DNA from: Xenophilus azovorans DSM 13620 | GTDB taxonomy: Bacteria > Pseudomonadota > Gammaproteobacteria > Burkholderiales > Burkholderiaceae_C | DNA: 64,000 nucleotides | Direction: 5' to 3' | Assembly: GCF_000745855.1 (NCBI RefSeq) | Contig: NZ_JQKD01000021.1 | Location: 44,076 to 108,075 of the forward strand | In this document: positions 9,018 through 17,563 of the stretch, in pieces | Numbering within the stretch: the stretch's first letter is position 1 | How the letters are laid out: the number at the start of each line of letters is the position of its first letter | Notes under the pieces: generated by a model | What the model saw: the letters and a program-made list of their open reading frames with translations, nothing else | What the model was told of the DNA's origin: nothing | Database searches by the model: none | Program-made: the position numbers and the translations under genes

Positions 9018-9614
9018 TCAGCCGCGCGGCTTGTCCAGCAGGTACAGCAGCTGCGCCTTCACCTCCGGCCACTCGCCGCTGCGCAGGCTGTACATCACGG
9101 TGTCGCGGATGGTGCCGTCGCGCCGCAGCGCGTGGCCGCGGATCACGCCGTCCTTCCTCGCACCCAGGCGCTCGATGGCGGCCTGCGATGCGAAGTTGAA
9201 GTTGTCGGTGCGCCAGCCCACCACATGGCAGCCGAGCGTCTCGAAGGCATGCTGCAGCATGAGCAGCTTGCAGGTGGTGTTGACGTGGGTGCGCTGCACG
9301 CGCCGGGCGTACCAGGTGTAGCCGATTTCCACGCGCTTCACGGCCGGCACGATGTCGTGGTAGCTGGTGCTGCCCAGCACCGTGCCGCCGGCCTCGTCGG
9401 TCACGGCGAAGGCGAAGCGGTGGCCTTCCTCGCGCATCCTCAGCGCGGCCTCGACGTAGGCGCGCGTCTCCTCCGGCGCGGGCACCGAGGTCACGCGCAG
9501 CCGCCACAGCTCGCCGTCGGCCGCGGCCGCGGCCAGGCCGGCCTCGTGTGCCAGGGCGAGCGGCACCAGCCGGACGCCGCGCAGGGAGAGTTCAACGGGT
9601 TCGACGAAAGCCAT
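9018..9614 (-). CDS. GNAT-family N-acetyltransferase (RimJ/RimL type)
   Basis: 198 residues with the layout of ribosomal-protein-type acetyltransferases (acetyltransf_3): GVRLVPLALAHEAGL at the start, FAVTDEAGGTVLGSTSY as the central beta strands, VEIGYTWYARRVQRTHVN as motif A/acetyl-CoA loop, and NFASQAAIERLGARKDGVIRGH near the end. It would transfer acetyl from acetyl-CoA to a protein N-terminus or small amine. It lies between the small membrane protein and the vWA gene on the same strand, so it is probably co-transcribed, but nothing links it functionally to the MoxR system. Substrate unknown. Confidence 0.85.
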   Translation of the reverse strand: MAFVEPVELSLRGVRLVPLALAHEAGLAAAAADGELWRLRVTSVPAPEETRAYVEAALRMREEGHRFAFAVTDEAGGTVLGSTSYHDIVPAVKRVEIGYTWYARRVQRTHVNTTCKLLMLQHAFETLGCHVVGWRTDNFNFASQAAIERLGARKDGVIRGHALRRDGTIRDTVMYSLRSGEWPEVKAQLLYLLDKPRG

Positions 9615-9637
9615 GGTGCGTGTTCAGCAAGGCGGAC

Positions 9638-9883
9638 TCAGGGAGGCGGTGCGCCGTACCTGCGGCGGTGCCATGCGCGGGCCAGCTGCGCGCCGGCTCC
9701 GCCGCCCAGCCCCAGGAGCAGGATGCCCAGCATCGCCGGCGTGTCGTAGCCGTTGGGGCCGAAGGCGTCCCAGCCCAGGGCCAGGCCCAGCCAGCGGCCC
9801 AGCAGCGCACCCACGAAGAAACCCGCTGCCTGGGCGATGCCCAGCACGAGCAGCTGGCCGGTGGGAGGGGCCTGGCGGGCCAT
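9638..9883 (-). CDS. Small two-helix membrane protein, unknown function
   Basis: 81 residues. Two hydrophobic segments rich in Gly and Ala (about residues 11-37, LLVLGIAQAAGFFVGALLGRWLGLALG, and 50-66, MLGILLLGLGGGAGAQL) flank a short polar loop (WDAFGPNGYDTPA). The tail is basic. The GxxxG-like spacing suggests packed helices. It sits 10 bases downstream of the moxR-type gene and 23 bases upstream of the GNAT gene, so it is an operon member. I do not recognise a family. Confidence 0.75.
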   Translation of the reverse strand: MARQAPPTGQLLVLGIAQAAGFFVGALLGRWLGLALGWDAFGPNGYDTPAMLGILLLGLGGGAGAQLARAWHRRRYGAPPP

Positions 9884-9893
9884 GTCGGCAGCC

Positions 9894-10736
9894 TCAGCGG
9901 TTGTGCCGCTGCATGAAGACCAGCTTCTCGAACAGGGTCACGTCCTGCTCGTTCTTGAGCAACGCCCCCACCAGCGGCGGCACCGCGACCTTCTCGTCCT
10001 TGGCCTGCAGCGCCTCCAGCGGGATGTCCTCGGCCACCAGCAGCTTGAGCCAGTCCAGCAGCTCGCTGGTCGAGGGCTTCTTCTTCAGGCCCGGCAGCCC
10101 GCGCACGTCGTAGAAGGTCTTCATCGCCGCGCCGAGCAGTTCCTGCTTCAGGCCGGGGAAGTGCACCTCGACGATCTTCTTCATCGTCTCGGCGTCGGGG
10201 AACTTGATGTAGTGGAAGAAGCAGCGGCGCAGGAAGGCGTCGGGCAGCTCCTTCTCGTTGTTGGAGGTGATGAACACCACCGGCCGGTGCTTCGCCTTGA
10301 CCAGCTCGCGCGTCTCGTAGCAGTAGAACTCCATGCGGTCGAGCTCGCGCAGCAGGTCGTTCGGGAATTCGATGTCGGCCTTGTCGATCTCGTCGATCAG
10401 CAGCGCCACCGGCTCGTCGGCGGTGAAGGCCTGCCACAGCACGCCCTTGACGATGTAGTTGTGGATGTCCTTGACGCGCTCGTCACCCAGTTGCGAGTCG
10501 CGCAGGCGGCTCACCGCGTCGTACTCGTACAAGCCCTGCTGCGCCTTGGTGGTGGACTTGATGTGCCACTGCAGCAGCGGCAGCCCCAGCGCCGAGGCGA
10601 CCTCCTCGGCCAGCATCGTCTTGCCGGTGCCGGGCTCGCCCTTGACCAGCAGCGGACGCTTGAGCGTGATGGAGGCGTTGACTGCCAGCATCAGGTCCTG
10701 CGTGGCGACGTAGTTCTGCGAGCCTTGGAATTTCAT
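9894..10736 (-). CDS. MoxR-family AAA+ ATPase
   Basis: 280 residues. Walker A is GEPGTGKT (about residues 33-40), Walker B is LLIDEIDKAD, sensor 1 is FITSNNEKELPD and the Arg-finger region is AFLRRCFFHYI. MoxR ATPases form hexamers that use ATP to remodel or metallate a client together with a vWA partner, here encoded three genes downstream (7807-8994). It is the first gene of its minus-strand operon. The ATG at 10736 starts MKFQGSQNYVATQDL, a usual beginning in this family. It is divergent from the cytochrome c gene across 132 bases. Confidence 0.93.
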   Translation of the reverse strand: MKFQGSQNYVATQDLMLAVNASITLKRPLLVKGEPGTGKTMLAEEVASALGLPLLQWHIKSTTKAQQGLYEYDAVSRLRDSQLGDERVKDIHNYIVKGVLWQAFTADEPVALLIDEIDKADIEFPNDLLRELDRMEFYCYETRELVKAKHRPVVFITSNNEKELPDAFLRRCFFHYIKFPDAETMKKIVEVHFPGLKQELLGAAMKTFYDVRGLPGLKKKPSTSELLDWLKLLVAEDIPLEALQAKDEKVAVPPLVGALLKNEQDVTLFEKLVFMQRHNR

Positions 10737-10814
10737 GGGAAGGACGGAAAGGGGAAGGATGGGGAAGCGGCGCCCGGGGCCGGCGCGGCGGAGCGTGGCC
10801 CGGGACCCACCGCT

Positions 10815-10820
10815 TATACT
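10815..10820 (+). promoter_or_regulatory. -10 promoter element of the cytochrome c gene
   Basis: TATACT, one mismatch from the sigma-70 -10 consensus, 48 bases before the ATG at 10869 in an otherwise GC-rich divergent intergenic region. The -35 region is poor. Confidence 0.45.
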
Positions 10821-10868
10821 CAGCAGTTGACCCCAAGACTCGCATCCTCGGTGGATTGTGCGCGGAAA

Positions 10869-11558
10869 ATGAACAAGCTGTTGACCACGATGATTAGCCT
10901 CGCCGGCCTCGCTGTCGCTTGTGCGACGGCCCCGGCCCTGGCCCAGAATGTGACGCCGAATGCCGAGGCGGGCGGCAGGAAGGTGCAGATGTGCGTGGGC
11001 TGTCACGGCATCGTCGGCTACCAGGCCAGCTTCCCCGAGATCCACAAGGTGCCGATGATCGCGGGCCAGAGCGCGTCGTACATCACCGCCGCGCTCAACG
11101 CCTACAAGGGCGGCGACCGCAAGCACCCGACGATGCGCGCCATCGCCGACTCGCTGAGCGAGCAGGACATCGCCGACGTGGCGGCCTACTACAGCACCCT
11201 GGGTCTGGCCGAGGGCGACGCTCCGCCCGAAGCGGCGGCCAGGCAGCCCAGCGAGAAGGTGCAGGCCCTGATCGCGCGCAACGCCGACAACAACTGCACC
11301 AAGTGCCACGGCGCCAACTTCAACACGCCCAACGACGGCACCGTGCCCAAGCTGGCCGGCCAGCACGCCGACTATCTCTTCGTGGCGCTGAAGTCGTACC
11401 GCGCGAACCACGTCTACCTGGGCCGCTCCAACGCGGTGATGGGCGGGCAGGTCAAGCCCTTCAGCAACGCCGAGCTGAAGGAACTGGCGAACTACATCAG
11501 TTCGCTGCCGGGCGAACTCAAGACGGTGCCCGAGTCGCGCATCCACCACGCCAAGTGA
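10869..11558 (+). CDS. Periplasmic diheme cytochrome c (cytochrome c4/c553 type)
   Basis: 229 residues. A Sec signal peptide covers residues 1-26 (ending APALAQ). Two class I cytochrome domains follow, each with a heme-binding CxxCH: CVGCH near residue 40 and CTKCH near residue 142. Axial Met ligands are likely in the VPMIAGQ and VMGGQV regions. Such proteins carry electrons from the bc1 complex to terminal oxidases, or accept them from periplasmic dehydrogenases. It is a monocistronic gene with a good -10 box upstream and a strong terminator downstream. Confidence 0.92.
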   Translation: MNKLLTTMISLAGLAVACATAPALAQNVTPNAEAGGRKVQMCVGCHGIVGYQASFPEIHKVPMIAGQSASYITAALNAYKGGDRKHPTMRAIADSLSEQDIADVAAYYSTLGLAEGDAPPEAAARQPSEKVQALIARNADNNCTKCHGANFNTPNDGTVPKLAGQHADYLFVALKSYRANHVYLGRSNAVMGGQVKPFSNAELKELANYISSLPGELKTVPESRIHHAK

Positions 11559-11604
11559 AGTGACGCGGCGGCGGCCCCACCGCCTCCGCCGGGCAAAGAA
11601 CGAG

Positions 11605-11639
11605 ATGCCTGCCGGCCACCCCGGCAGGCATTCTTCTTT
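11605..11639 (+). terminator. Bidirectional rho-independent terminator
   Basis: Perfect 11-bp stem (ATGCCTGCCGG 11605-11615 with CCGGCAGGCAT 11621-11631), five-base loop, then TTCTTCTTT. It separates the convergent cytochrome and aldo/keto reductase genes; the stop codon of the latter lies in its tail. Confidence 0.92.
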
Positions 11640-12649
11640 CAGGCCGCGAATTCCTCGGTGTCCACTTCCTGCGTGGCCTGCGGCGCGTAGCGCGGGCCGG
11701 TGACGGTGTGCTGGTTGATCAGTTCGCCGGCCCGGCGCACGGTTTCCGGCGGGAGCGCGACGCCGGCCGCGCCCAGGTCTTCCTGCAGGTGGTCCAGGCG
11801 CGTGGTGCCGGGGATGGGCACGATGTCGTCGCCCTGGTGCAGCAGCCAGGCCAGCGCGAGTTGCGCCGGCGTGCAGCCGGCCTCGCGCGCCAGCGCCCCG
11901 AAGGGCGGCAGCAGCTGCAGGTTGCGTGCGTAGTTCCCGGGCGCGAAGCGCGGCATCGGCCGGCGGATGTCCTTGGCGTCCAGGCCGTCCACGTCGGTGA
12001 GCGTTCCCGTCAGGAAGGCGCGCGCCAGCGGGCTGAAGGCGACCAGGGCGGCGCCGATCTCGCGGCAGGCGGCCAGCACCGCGATCTCCGGGTTGCGCGT
12101 CCACAGCGAGTACTCGGTCTGCACGGCCGTGATCGGGTGCACGGCGTGCGCGCGGCGCAATGTGGCGGCCGAGACTTCCGACAGGCCGATGGTGCGCACC
12201 TTGCCCTGCTCGACCAGGCGCGACAGTTCGCCCACCGAGTCCTCGATGGGCACCTGCTTGTCCCAGCGGTGCAGGTAGTACAGGTCGATCACGTCGGTGC
12301 GCAGGCGGCGCAGGCTGTCCTCGCAGTTGCGGCGCAGCGCGGTGGGGCGGCCGTCGATCACGCGGCGGGTCACGCCGTCCTCGCCCTTCACGCCGGCCAT
12401 GCCGCCCTTGCTGCACAGGGTGATCTGCTGGCGATGGGGCTGGAGCACGCGGCCCACCAGCTCCTCGTTGGCGCCGAAGCCGTAGAGCGCCGCGGTGTCG
12501 AACAGCGTCACGCCGGCATCGAGTGCCGCCAGCAGCAGGCGCTCGCCCTGCTCGGGCGGGGGCGGCGTGCCGTAGGCGTGGCTCAGGTTCATGCAGCCCA
12601 GGCCGATGGCCTGGACGGTGAAGGGTCCGATCTGGCGTTGTCGTTGCAT
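11639..12649 (-). CDS. Aldo/keto reductase
   Basis: 336 residues, a (beta/alpha)8 NADPH-dependent oxidoreductase. The active-site residues are visible: Asp and Tyr in LFDTAALYGFGANEELVGR, Lys in ITLCSKGG and His in DLYYLHRWD. The C-terminal cofactor segment IVPIPGTTRLDHLQEDLGA is also present. It resembles the AKR13/YakC group acting on small aldehydes and ketones. It is transcribed alone toward the cytochrome gene. Its position beside the AraC regulator and the catabolic locus allows a role there, but there is no direct evidence. Confidence 0.9.
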   Translation of the reverse strand: MQRQRQIGPFTVQAIGLGCMNLSHAYGTPPPPEQGERLLLAALDAGVTLFDTAALYGFGANEELVGRVLQPHRQQITLCSKGGMAGVKGEDGVTRRVIDGRPTALRRNCEDSLRRLRTDVIDLYYLHRWDKQVPIEDSVGELSRLVEQGKVRTIGLSEVSAATLRRAHAVHPITAVQTEYSLWTRNPEIAVLAACREIGAALVAFSPLARAFLTGTLTDVDGLDAKDIRRPMPRFAPGNYARNLQLLPPFGALAREAGCTPAQLALAWLLHQGDDIVPIPGTTRLDHLQEDLGAAGVALPPETVRRAGELINQHTVTGPRYAPQATQEVDTEEFAA

Positions 12650-12726
12650 GGCCGGCACTATAGGGCGGCAGGTGCCCGCGCGAGAGGTGCCGGCGCGGGA
12701 GGCCGTGCCGGCATTGGGGCGAACGT

Positions 12727-13644
12727 TCAGTCGTGCGCAGCGAACTCGCCGCGCCCCCCGTCCTGCAGGGCGCGCAGCGCGCTGTCGCGGAAGGCCGTGG
12801 GCGTCACGCCGGTGTGCTTGCGGAAGAAGCGCCCGAAGTAGGCTTCGTCCACGAAGCCCAGGCGCGCCGCCACCTGCTTGATGCTGCTCACGGTGTACAC
12901 CAGCTCGCGCTGCGCCTCGTGCACCACGCGGGCGTTGATCACGTCCAGGCTGGACATGCCCAGCACCTCCTGGCACAGCCGCGTGAGCTGGCCGGCCGTG
13001 ACGCCCAGCGCGGCTGCGTAGGCCGTCACCGGCAGGTGCTCCCGGAAGCGCTCGTCCACCGTGCGGCGGAAGGCCTCGATCTGCTCGGCCTTGCGCGTCA
13101 GCGGATGGCCCGGCGCGGCCGGGCCTTCGCGCTGCAGGCGCGCGATCTGCACGGCCAGCGCCGTCAGCAGCGCCAGGGCGGCGGCGACGTGGCCGGTGTC
13201 GCCCTGGCGGTGTTCGCGCTCGACCGCGAGGAACAGGGGCATCAGCTGCTCCAGCCCCTCGGGCGCCAGCGGCGTCACGCGCGGCGTGCGCACGGTCTGC
13301 ACCAGTTCCGGCATGACCAGCGCGGCCAGCGACTCCAGCGGGCGCTGCGCGGCCGTGATCACCGGGCCGTTGGTGTCGGGCGTGAAGCGAAAGCCATGCA
13401 CGGTTTGTGCGGGCACGACGATCAGGCAGGGCGAGGCCATCTCGATGCGCGCATGGTCCAGGTGCACGGTGCCGCCGCCGCTGGTGAGCATCAGCACCTG
13501 CACGAAGGCGTCGTGCGTGTGCGGCTGGATGTCCCAGTTGTAGGGCTTCGAGCGCTGGGGAATCCACTCGAAGTCGAAGGTCGACAGCCAGGCCGGCCGG
13601 GCCTGGTCGCCGTAGAGCGCGTAGTTGGGGATGGCGCGTGCCAT
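12727..13644 (-). CDS. AraC-family transcriptional regulator
   Basis: 305 residues. An N-terminal cupin-like effector domain contains PHTHDAFVQVLMLTSGGGTV and VVPAQTVHGFRF. The C-terminal double helix-turn-helix reads ALGVTAGQLTRLCQEVLG, then VSSIKQVAARLGFVDEAYFGRFFRKHTGVTPTAFR, the AraC signature. The effector domain is of the type found in regulators of hydroxybenzoate and similar aromatic-acid genes. It is divergent from the SDR-flavoprotein-NIPSNAP operon at 13797, which it most likely controls from the 152-base intergenic region. Confidence 0.9.
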   Translation of the reverse strand: MARAIPNYALYGDQARPAWLSTFDFEWIPQRSKPYNWDIQPHTHDAFVQVLMLTSGGGTVHLDHARIEMASPCLIVVPAQTVHGFRFTPDTNGPVITAAQRPLESLAALVMPELVQTVRTPRVTPLAPEGLEQLMPLFLAVEREHRQGDTGHVAAALALLTALAVQIARLQREGPAAPGHPLTRKAEQIEAFRRTVDERFREHLPVTAYAAALGVTAGQLTRLCQEVLGMSSLDVINARVVHEAQRELVYTVSSIKQVAARLGFVDEAYFGRFFRKHTGVTPTAFRDSALRALQDGGRGEFAAHD

Positions 13645-13796
13645 GGGGTGTGCAAGGGCGCGGAAAAGGGCCGGACGCCCGGCCCGGGCTTCTTGCGCGA
13701 ATTGTCCGGGCCTTGGCTGGAATCGTCAAAGGCCGGCGCGGCACCGGCCACCAGAATTTCGCCACACCACATTCCAAGCATCAGGAGACAGCTTTC

Positions 13797-14615
13797 ATGA
13801 CAGCCACCCCATCCTCCGGCGGGACGCACTGGCTCGGCCTGGCGGGCGAGGCCTGCGTGGTCAGCGGCGCGGGCAGCGGCATCGGCGCCGCGATCGCGCG
13901 CGGCCTGGCGCAGGCCGGCGCCCGCGTGGCGCTGCTCGACCGCGACGCCGAGGCCGGCGAGGCACAGGCGGCCGCGCTGCGCGCGCAGGGGGCCGCCGCG
14001 CTGGCCGTGCCTTGCGACATCGCCGACGCCGCGGCCGTCGCGGCGGCCGCGCGCACCGTCGAGGCCGAGTTCGGCACGCCGTCGGTGCTGGTCAACAACG
14101 CCGGCCTGTTGCGCGCGGGCGCGCTGGCCGAGGTGGACCTGGCGCAGTGGAACGAGGTGCTGTCGATCAACCTGACCGGCTACCTGCTGTGCGCGCGCGC
14201 CTTCGGCGCCGGCATGCGGGCGGCCGGGCGCGGCAGCATCGTGCACGTGGCCTCGATCGCGGGCCTGTTCCCGCAGACCGGCAGCGGCGCCTACAGCGCC
14301 AGCAAGGCGGGCGTGCTGCTGATGTCGCGCCAGCTCGCCGTCGAGTGGGGGCCGCAGGGCGTGCGCAGCAACGCCATCTGCCCCGGGATGATCCGCACGG
14401 CGCTGTCGGCGAAGTTCTACGAAGAGCCGGGCTTCGAGGCGCGCCGCGCGGCCGTCACCGCCAGCCGGCGCATCGGCGAGCCGCAGGACATCGCCGACGT
14501 GGCGCTGTTCCTGGCCAGCCCGCGCTCGGGTTACGTCAACGGCGCCGAGATCGTGGTCGACGGCGGCATGTCCAGCATGCTCATGGACATGGTGCCGCGC
14601 CCCGGCTTCAACTGA
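13797..14615 (+). CDS. SDR-family NAD(P)-dependent dehydrogenase
   Basis: 272 residues, classical SDR. The cofactor motif is GAGSGIG (about residues 27-33), followed by NNAG, the catalytic Ser in VASIAG and YSASK. The C-terminus has GAEIVVDGGM. It would oxidise a secondary alcohol to a ketone, or the reverse. It is first in an operon with a KstD-like flavoprotein 19 bases downstream, so the natural reading is that it makes the ring ketone the flavoprotein then desaturates (inference). AGGAGA precedes the ATG. Confidence 0.9.
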   Translation: MTATPSSGGTHWLGLAGEACVVSGAGSGIGAAIARGLAQAGARVALLDRDAEAGEAQAAALRAQGAAALAVPCDIADAAAVAAAARTVEAEFGTPSVLVNNAGLLRAGALAEVDLAQWNEVLSINLTGYLLCARAFGAGMRAAGRGSIVHVASIAGLFPQTGSGAYSASKAGVLLMSRQLAVEWGPQGVRSNAICPGMIRTALSAKFYEEPGFEARRAAVTASRRIGEPQDIADVALFLASPRSGYVNGAEIVVDGGMSSMLMDMVPRPGFN

Positions 14616-14634
14616 ACACAAGGAGACACAACAC

Positions 14635-16383
14635 ATGGAACAGCAGCAAGAGCGCGATCTCATCGTCGTCGGCTCCGGCGCGGCCGGTCTGACCTGCGCC
14701 ATCACCGCCCGCAAGCGCGGGCTCGACGTCGTGGTGCTGGAGAAGGAGCCGGTGTTCGGTGGCACCACCGCCCTGTCGGGCGGCGTGCTGTGGATCCCCA
14801 TGGGCCCGCACGGCCGCCAGCAGAACCCGGCCGACACGCGCGAGGCGGTGCGCACCTACCTCATGCACGAGAGCGGGCGCTTCTACGACCAGGCCGCCGC
14901 CGATGCGCTGATCGACAAGGGCTCGGAGATGGTCGAGTTCCTGCAGCGCGAGACGCAGATGCAGTTCGTGCCCACGCTCTACCCCGACTACCACTGCGAC
15001 GCCCCCGGCGGCGCGCAGGTGGGCCGCTCCATCCTGGCCGCGCCCTACGACATCCGCGGGCTGGGCCCGGACATGGCGCGCCTGAAGCCGCCGCTGGAGA
15101 CCATCACCTTCATCGGGATGATGTTCAACTCGTCCAACGCGGACCTGAAGCACTTCTTCCGCGCGACCAAGTCGCTCACCTCCTTCCTGTACGTCGCCAG
15201 GCGCCTGGCCACGCACGTGAAGGAGCTGCTGCTCTACCGGCGCGGCGTGCAGGTGACCAGCGGCAACGCGCTGGCCGCGCGGCTGGCGCGCTCGGCGATG
15301 GACCTGGGCATTCCCATTGAGACCTCGACGCCGGTGCGCCAGCTGGTCGTCGAGGGCGGCCGCGTGGTCGGCGTGCGGGCCGAAGGGCCGGGCGGCACGC
15401 GGCGCCTGCGCGCGCGCCACGGCGTGGTGCTGGCCTGCGGCGGCTTCCCGCACGACCTGAAGCGCATCGCCCAGGCCTATCCGCACGTGGCGCGCGGCGG
15501 CGAGCATCTGTCGCCCACGCCGAAGAGCAACACCGGCGACGGCCTGGCCCTGGCCGAGTCCGCCGGCGGCGTGGCCGACATCCGCTATGCCGACAGCGCG
15601 GCCTGGATGCCGGTCTCGCGCGTGCCGCTGGGCAACGGCCGCGAGGGCGTCTTCCCGCACCTGCTCGACCGCTACAAGCCCGGCGTGATCGGCGTGCTGA
15701 AGAACGGCCGGCGTTTCACCAACGAGTCCGAGTCGTACCACGACGTGGGCGCCGCCCTGGTGCGCGCCTGCGAGGGCCAGGAGGAAACGGTCATGTGGCT
15801 GGTCTGCGACAAGGCCTGCCTGGCCAAGTACGGCCTGGGCTACGTCAAGCCCGCGCCGATGCCGCTGGGCCCGCACCTGCGCAGCGGCTACCTGCTGCGC
15901 GGCGCCACGCTGGCCGAGCTGGCGCGCAACGCCGGCATCGACCCGGCCGGCCTGGAGGCCACCGTGCGCGCCTACAACGAGCATGCCGTGCGCGGCGAGG
16001 ACCCGGCCTTCGGCCGCGGCAAGAGCGCCTTCAACCGCTACCTGGCCGACCCCGAGCACGGCCCCAACCCCTGCGTGGCGCCCGTGCAGCAAGGCCCCTT
16101 CTACGCCGTGCGCGTGGTGATGGGCGACCTGGGCACCTTCGATGGCCTGCAGACCGGCCTGACGGGCGAGGTGCTGCGCCGCGACGGCTCCGCCATCGCC
16201 GGCCTGTACGCGGTGGGCAACGACCGCGCCAGCATGATGGGCGGCAGCTATCCTGGGGCCGGCATCACGCACGGGCCGAACATGGTGTTCGCCTACGTGA
16301 CCGGCCAGCACATCGCCGACCGGGCCGCCGCACCCGGCACCGCCGCGTCCGCCATTCGCACCGAGCAAGGAGTCCCCGCATGA
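14635..16383 (+). CDS. KstD-like FAD-dependent dehydrogenase (paralogue 1)
   Basis: 582 residues of the fumarate reductase / 3-ketosteroid delta-1-dehydrogenase flavoprotein family. The FAD Rossmann motif is VVGSGAAGL near the N-terminus, followed by GGTTALSGG, and the second FAD contact is LYAVGNDRASMMGG near the C-terminus. The motif Y539-P-G-A-G543 matches the catalytic Tyr and keto-binding Gly of KstD enzymes. Family chemistry is removal of two hydrogens next to a ring ketone, giving an enone. Relatives include 4-oxocyclohexanecarboxylate desaturases of actinobacterial cyclohexanecarboxylate aromatisation. No signal peptide or heme site is seen, so it is cytoplasmic and not a fumarate reductase. 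It overlaps the next gene by ATGA. Confidence 0.88.
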   Translation: MEQQQERDLIVVGSGAAGLTCAITARKRGLDVVVLEKEPVFGGTTALSGGVLWIPMGPHGRQQNPADTREAVRTYLMHESGRFYDQAAADALIDKGSEMVEFLQRETQMQFVPTLYPDYHCDAPGGAQVGRSILAAPYDIRGLGPDMARLKPPLETITFIGMMFNSSNADLKHFFRATKSLTSFLYVARRLATHVKELLLYRRGVQVTSGNALAARLARSAMDLGIPIETSTPVRQLVVEGGRVVGVRAEGPGGTRRLRARHGVVLACGGFPHDLKRIAQAYPHVARGGEHLSPTPKSNTGDGLALAESAGGVADIRYADSAAWMPVSRVPLGNGREGVFPHLLDRYKPGVIGVLKNGRRFTNESESYHDVGAALVRACEGQEETVMWLVCDKACLAKYGLGYVKPAPMPLGPHLRSGYLLRGATLAELARNAGIDPAGLEATVRAYNEHAVRGEDPAFGRGKSAFNRYLADPEHGPNPCVAPVQQGPFYAVRVVMGDLGTFDGLQTGLTGEVLRRDGSAIAGLYAVGNDRASMMGGSYPGAGITHGPNMVFAYVTGQHIADRAAAPGTAASAIRTEQGVPA

Positions 16384-16730
16384 CCGTCATCGCCACCGCC
16401 CCCGCCCGTCCCTGGGTGGACCACCGCGTCTACACCATCGCGCTGCGCAAGATGCCCGAGTTCCTGCAGGTGTTCAACGAGCTGGCCATGCCGGTGCTGC
16501 TGGAGACGCTGGGCCACCCGCTGGGCTTCTGGACCAGCGTGGTCGGGCCGCAGAACCAATTCACCCACCTGTGGGCCTACGAGGACCTGGCCGACTACGA
16601 GCGCCGCTGCCGGGCGCGCGACACGCACCCGGACTTCCCCAAGTACCTGGCCGCGTCCGGCCACCTGATCACGGCGCAGGAGACGCAGCTGATCCGCGCC
16701 GCCGCCATGCCGGCCTGGGTGGCGCCTTAA
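16380..16730 (+). CDS. NIPSNAP family protein (single domain)
   Basis: 116 residues, one ferredoxin-like NIPSNAP domain: VDHRVYTIALRKMPEFLQVFNELAMPVL, the LGFWTSVVGPQNQFTHLWAYEDLADYERR core, and a helical end with HPDFPKYL. Function in bacteria is not settled. Small dimeric alpha/beta-barrel proteins of this shape can bind or transform reactive cyclic intermediates. It is translationally coupled to the KstD-like gene (ATGA overlap), and a second NIPSNAP gene (21442-22068) follows the second KstD-like gene, so pairing with the flavoproteins looks meaningful. It ends convergent with, and overlaps by 4 bases, the AroE-like gene. Confidence 0.88.
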   Translation: MTVIATAPARPWVDHRVYTIALRKMPEFLQVFNELAMPVLLETLGHPLGFWTSVVGPQNQFTHLWAYEDLADYERRCRARDTHPDFPKYLAASGHLITAQETQLIRAAAMPAWVAP

Positions 16731-17563
16731 GCGGCCATCAGCGCGCGCAGCGCCGGCGTGACCTCGGGCGTGACGCCGAACCACGCCGCGAAGCCCGGCC
16801 GGGCCTGGCTCAGCAGCATGCCCAGGCCGTCGGCGGCCGGGTTGCCGCGCGAGCGTGCGGCCGCCAGCAGCGGCGTCTCCAGCGGCGTGTAGACCACGTC
16901 GGACACCATCGCCGTCCGCGGCAGGCGCGCCAGCGACAGTTCCAGCGAGGGCTTGCCCTGCATGCCCTGGCTGGTGGTGTTGACCAGCAGCGCTGCATCC
17001 TCCAGCAGGGCTTCGCGTTCGGACCAGTCGTGCACCGTCGCCACCGGCCCCAGGCTGGCCGCCAGCGCCTCCGCCCTGGCGCGCGTGCGGTTGGCGATGC
17101 GCAGCGCCGGCACGCCCTGCGCCACCAGCGCGGCGCCCACCGCGCGCGCCGCGCCGCCGGCGCCCAGCATCACGGCCGGGCCGGTGTCGGCGCGCCAGCC
17201 GGGGTGCGCGTCGCGCAGGCCCTGCAGCCAGCCCTCGCCGTCGGTGTTGCGGCCGAGCAGACGGCCGTCGGGCAGCACGACGATGGTGTTGACGGCGCCG
17301 ATCAGCCGCGCCATCGGCTCCACCTCGTCCAGGTGCGCCATCACCGCCACCTTGTGCGGGATGGTCACGTTGCAGCCGGCGAAACCCAGCGCGCGCAGGC
17401 CGCGCACGGCCTCGCCCAGCCGCTCGGGCGGCACCGGCAGCGGCACGTACGCGCCCGCCAGGCCATGTTCGGCCAGCCAGTGGCCGTGCAGCCGCGGCGA
17501 GCGCGAATGCGCCACCGGCCAGCCCATGATGCCGGCCAGGCGGAACGTTGCGGTATCGCTCAT
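16727..17563 (-). CDS. Shikimate/quinate dehydrogenase-type oxidoreductase (AroE family)
   Basis: 278 residues. Substrate-binding residues of AroE are kept: SRSPRLHG near residue 20, the Lys of NVTIPHK, and Asn and Asp of RNTDGEGW. The NADP Rossmann motif is GAGGAARAV, with NRTRARAE after it (phosphate-binding, favouring NADP), and NTTSQGM follows. The family interconverts shikimate and 3-dehydroshikimate. Its place at the end of a catabolic operon (acyl-CoA dehydrogenase, CoA-transferase, this gene) suggests a catabolic quinate/shikimate-like substrate rather than the biosynthetic role, though it could be the only aroE in the cell. Its start overlaps the CoA-transferase stop (ATGA). Confidence 0.88.
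   Translation of the reverse strand: MSDTATFRLAGIMGWPVAHSRSPRLHGHWLAEHGLAGAYVPLPVPPERLGEAVRGLRALGFAGCNVTIPHKVAVMAHLDEVEPMARLIGAVNTIVVLPDGRLLGRNTDGEGWLQGLRDAHPGWRADTGPAVMLGAGGAARAVGAALVAQGVPALRIANRTRARAEALAASLGPVATVHDWSEREALLEDAALLVNTTSQGMQGKPSLELSLARLPRTAMVSDVVYTPLETPLLAAARSRGNPAADGLGMLLSQARPGFAAWFGVTPEVTPALRALMAA

Noticed and set aside
14635..16383. Flavoprotein as a periplasmic fumarate or urocanate reductase
   Set aside because: No signal peptide, no heme or FMN-binding domain, and the C-terminal Tyr-Pro-Gly-x-Gly motif fits KstD-type desaturases better.
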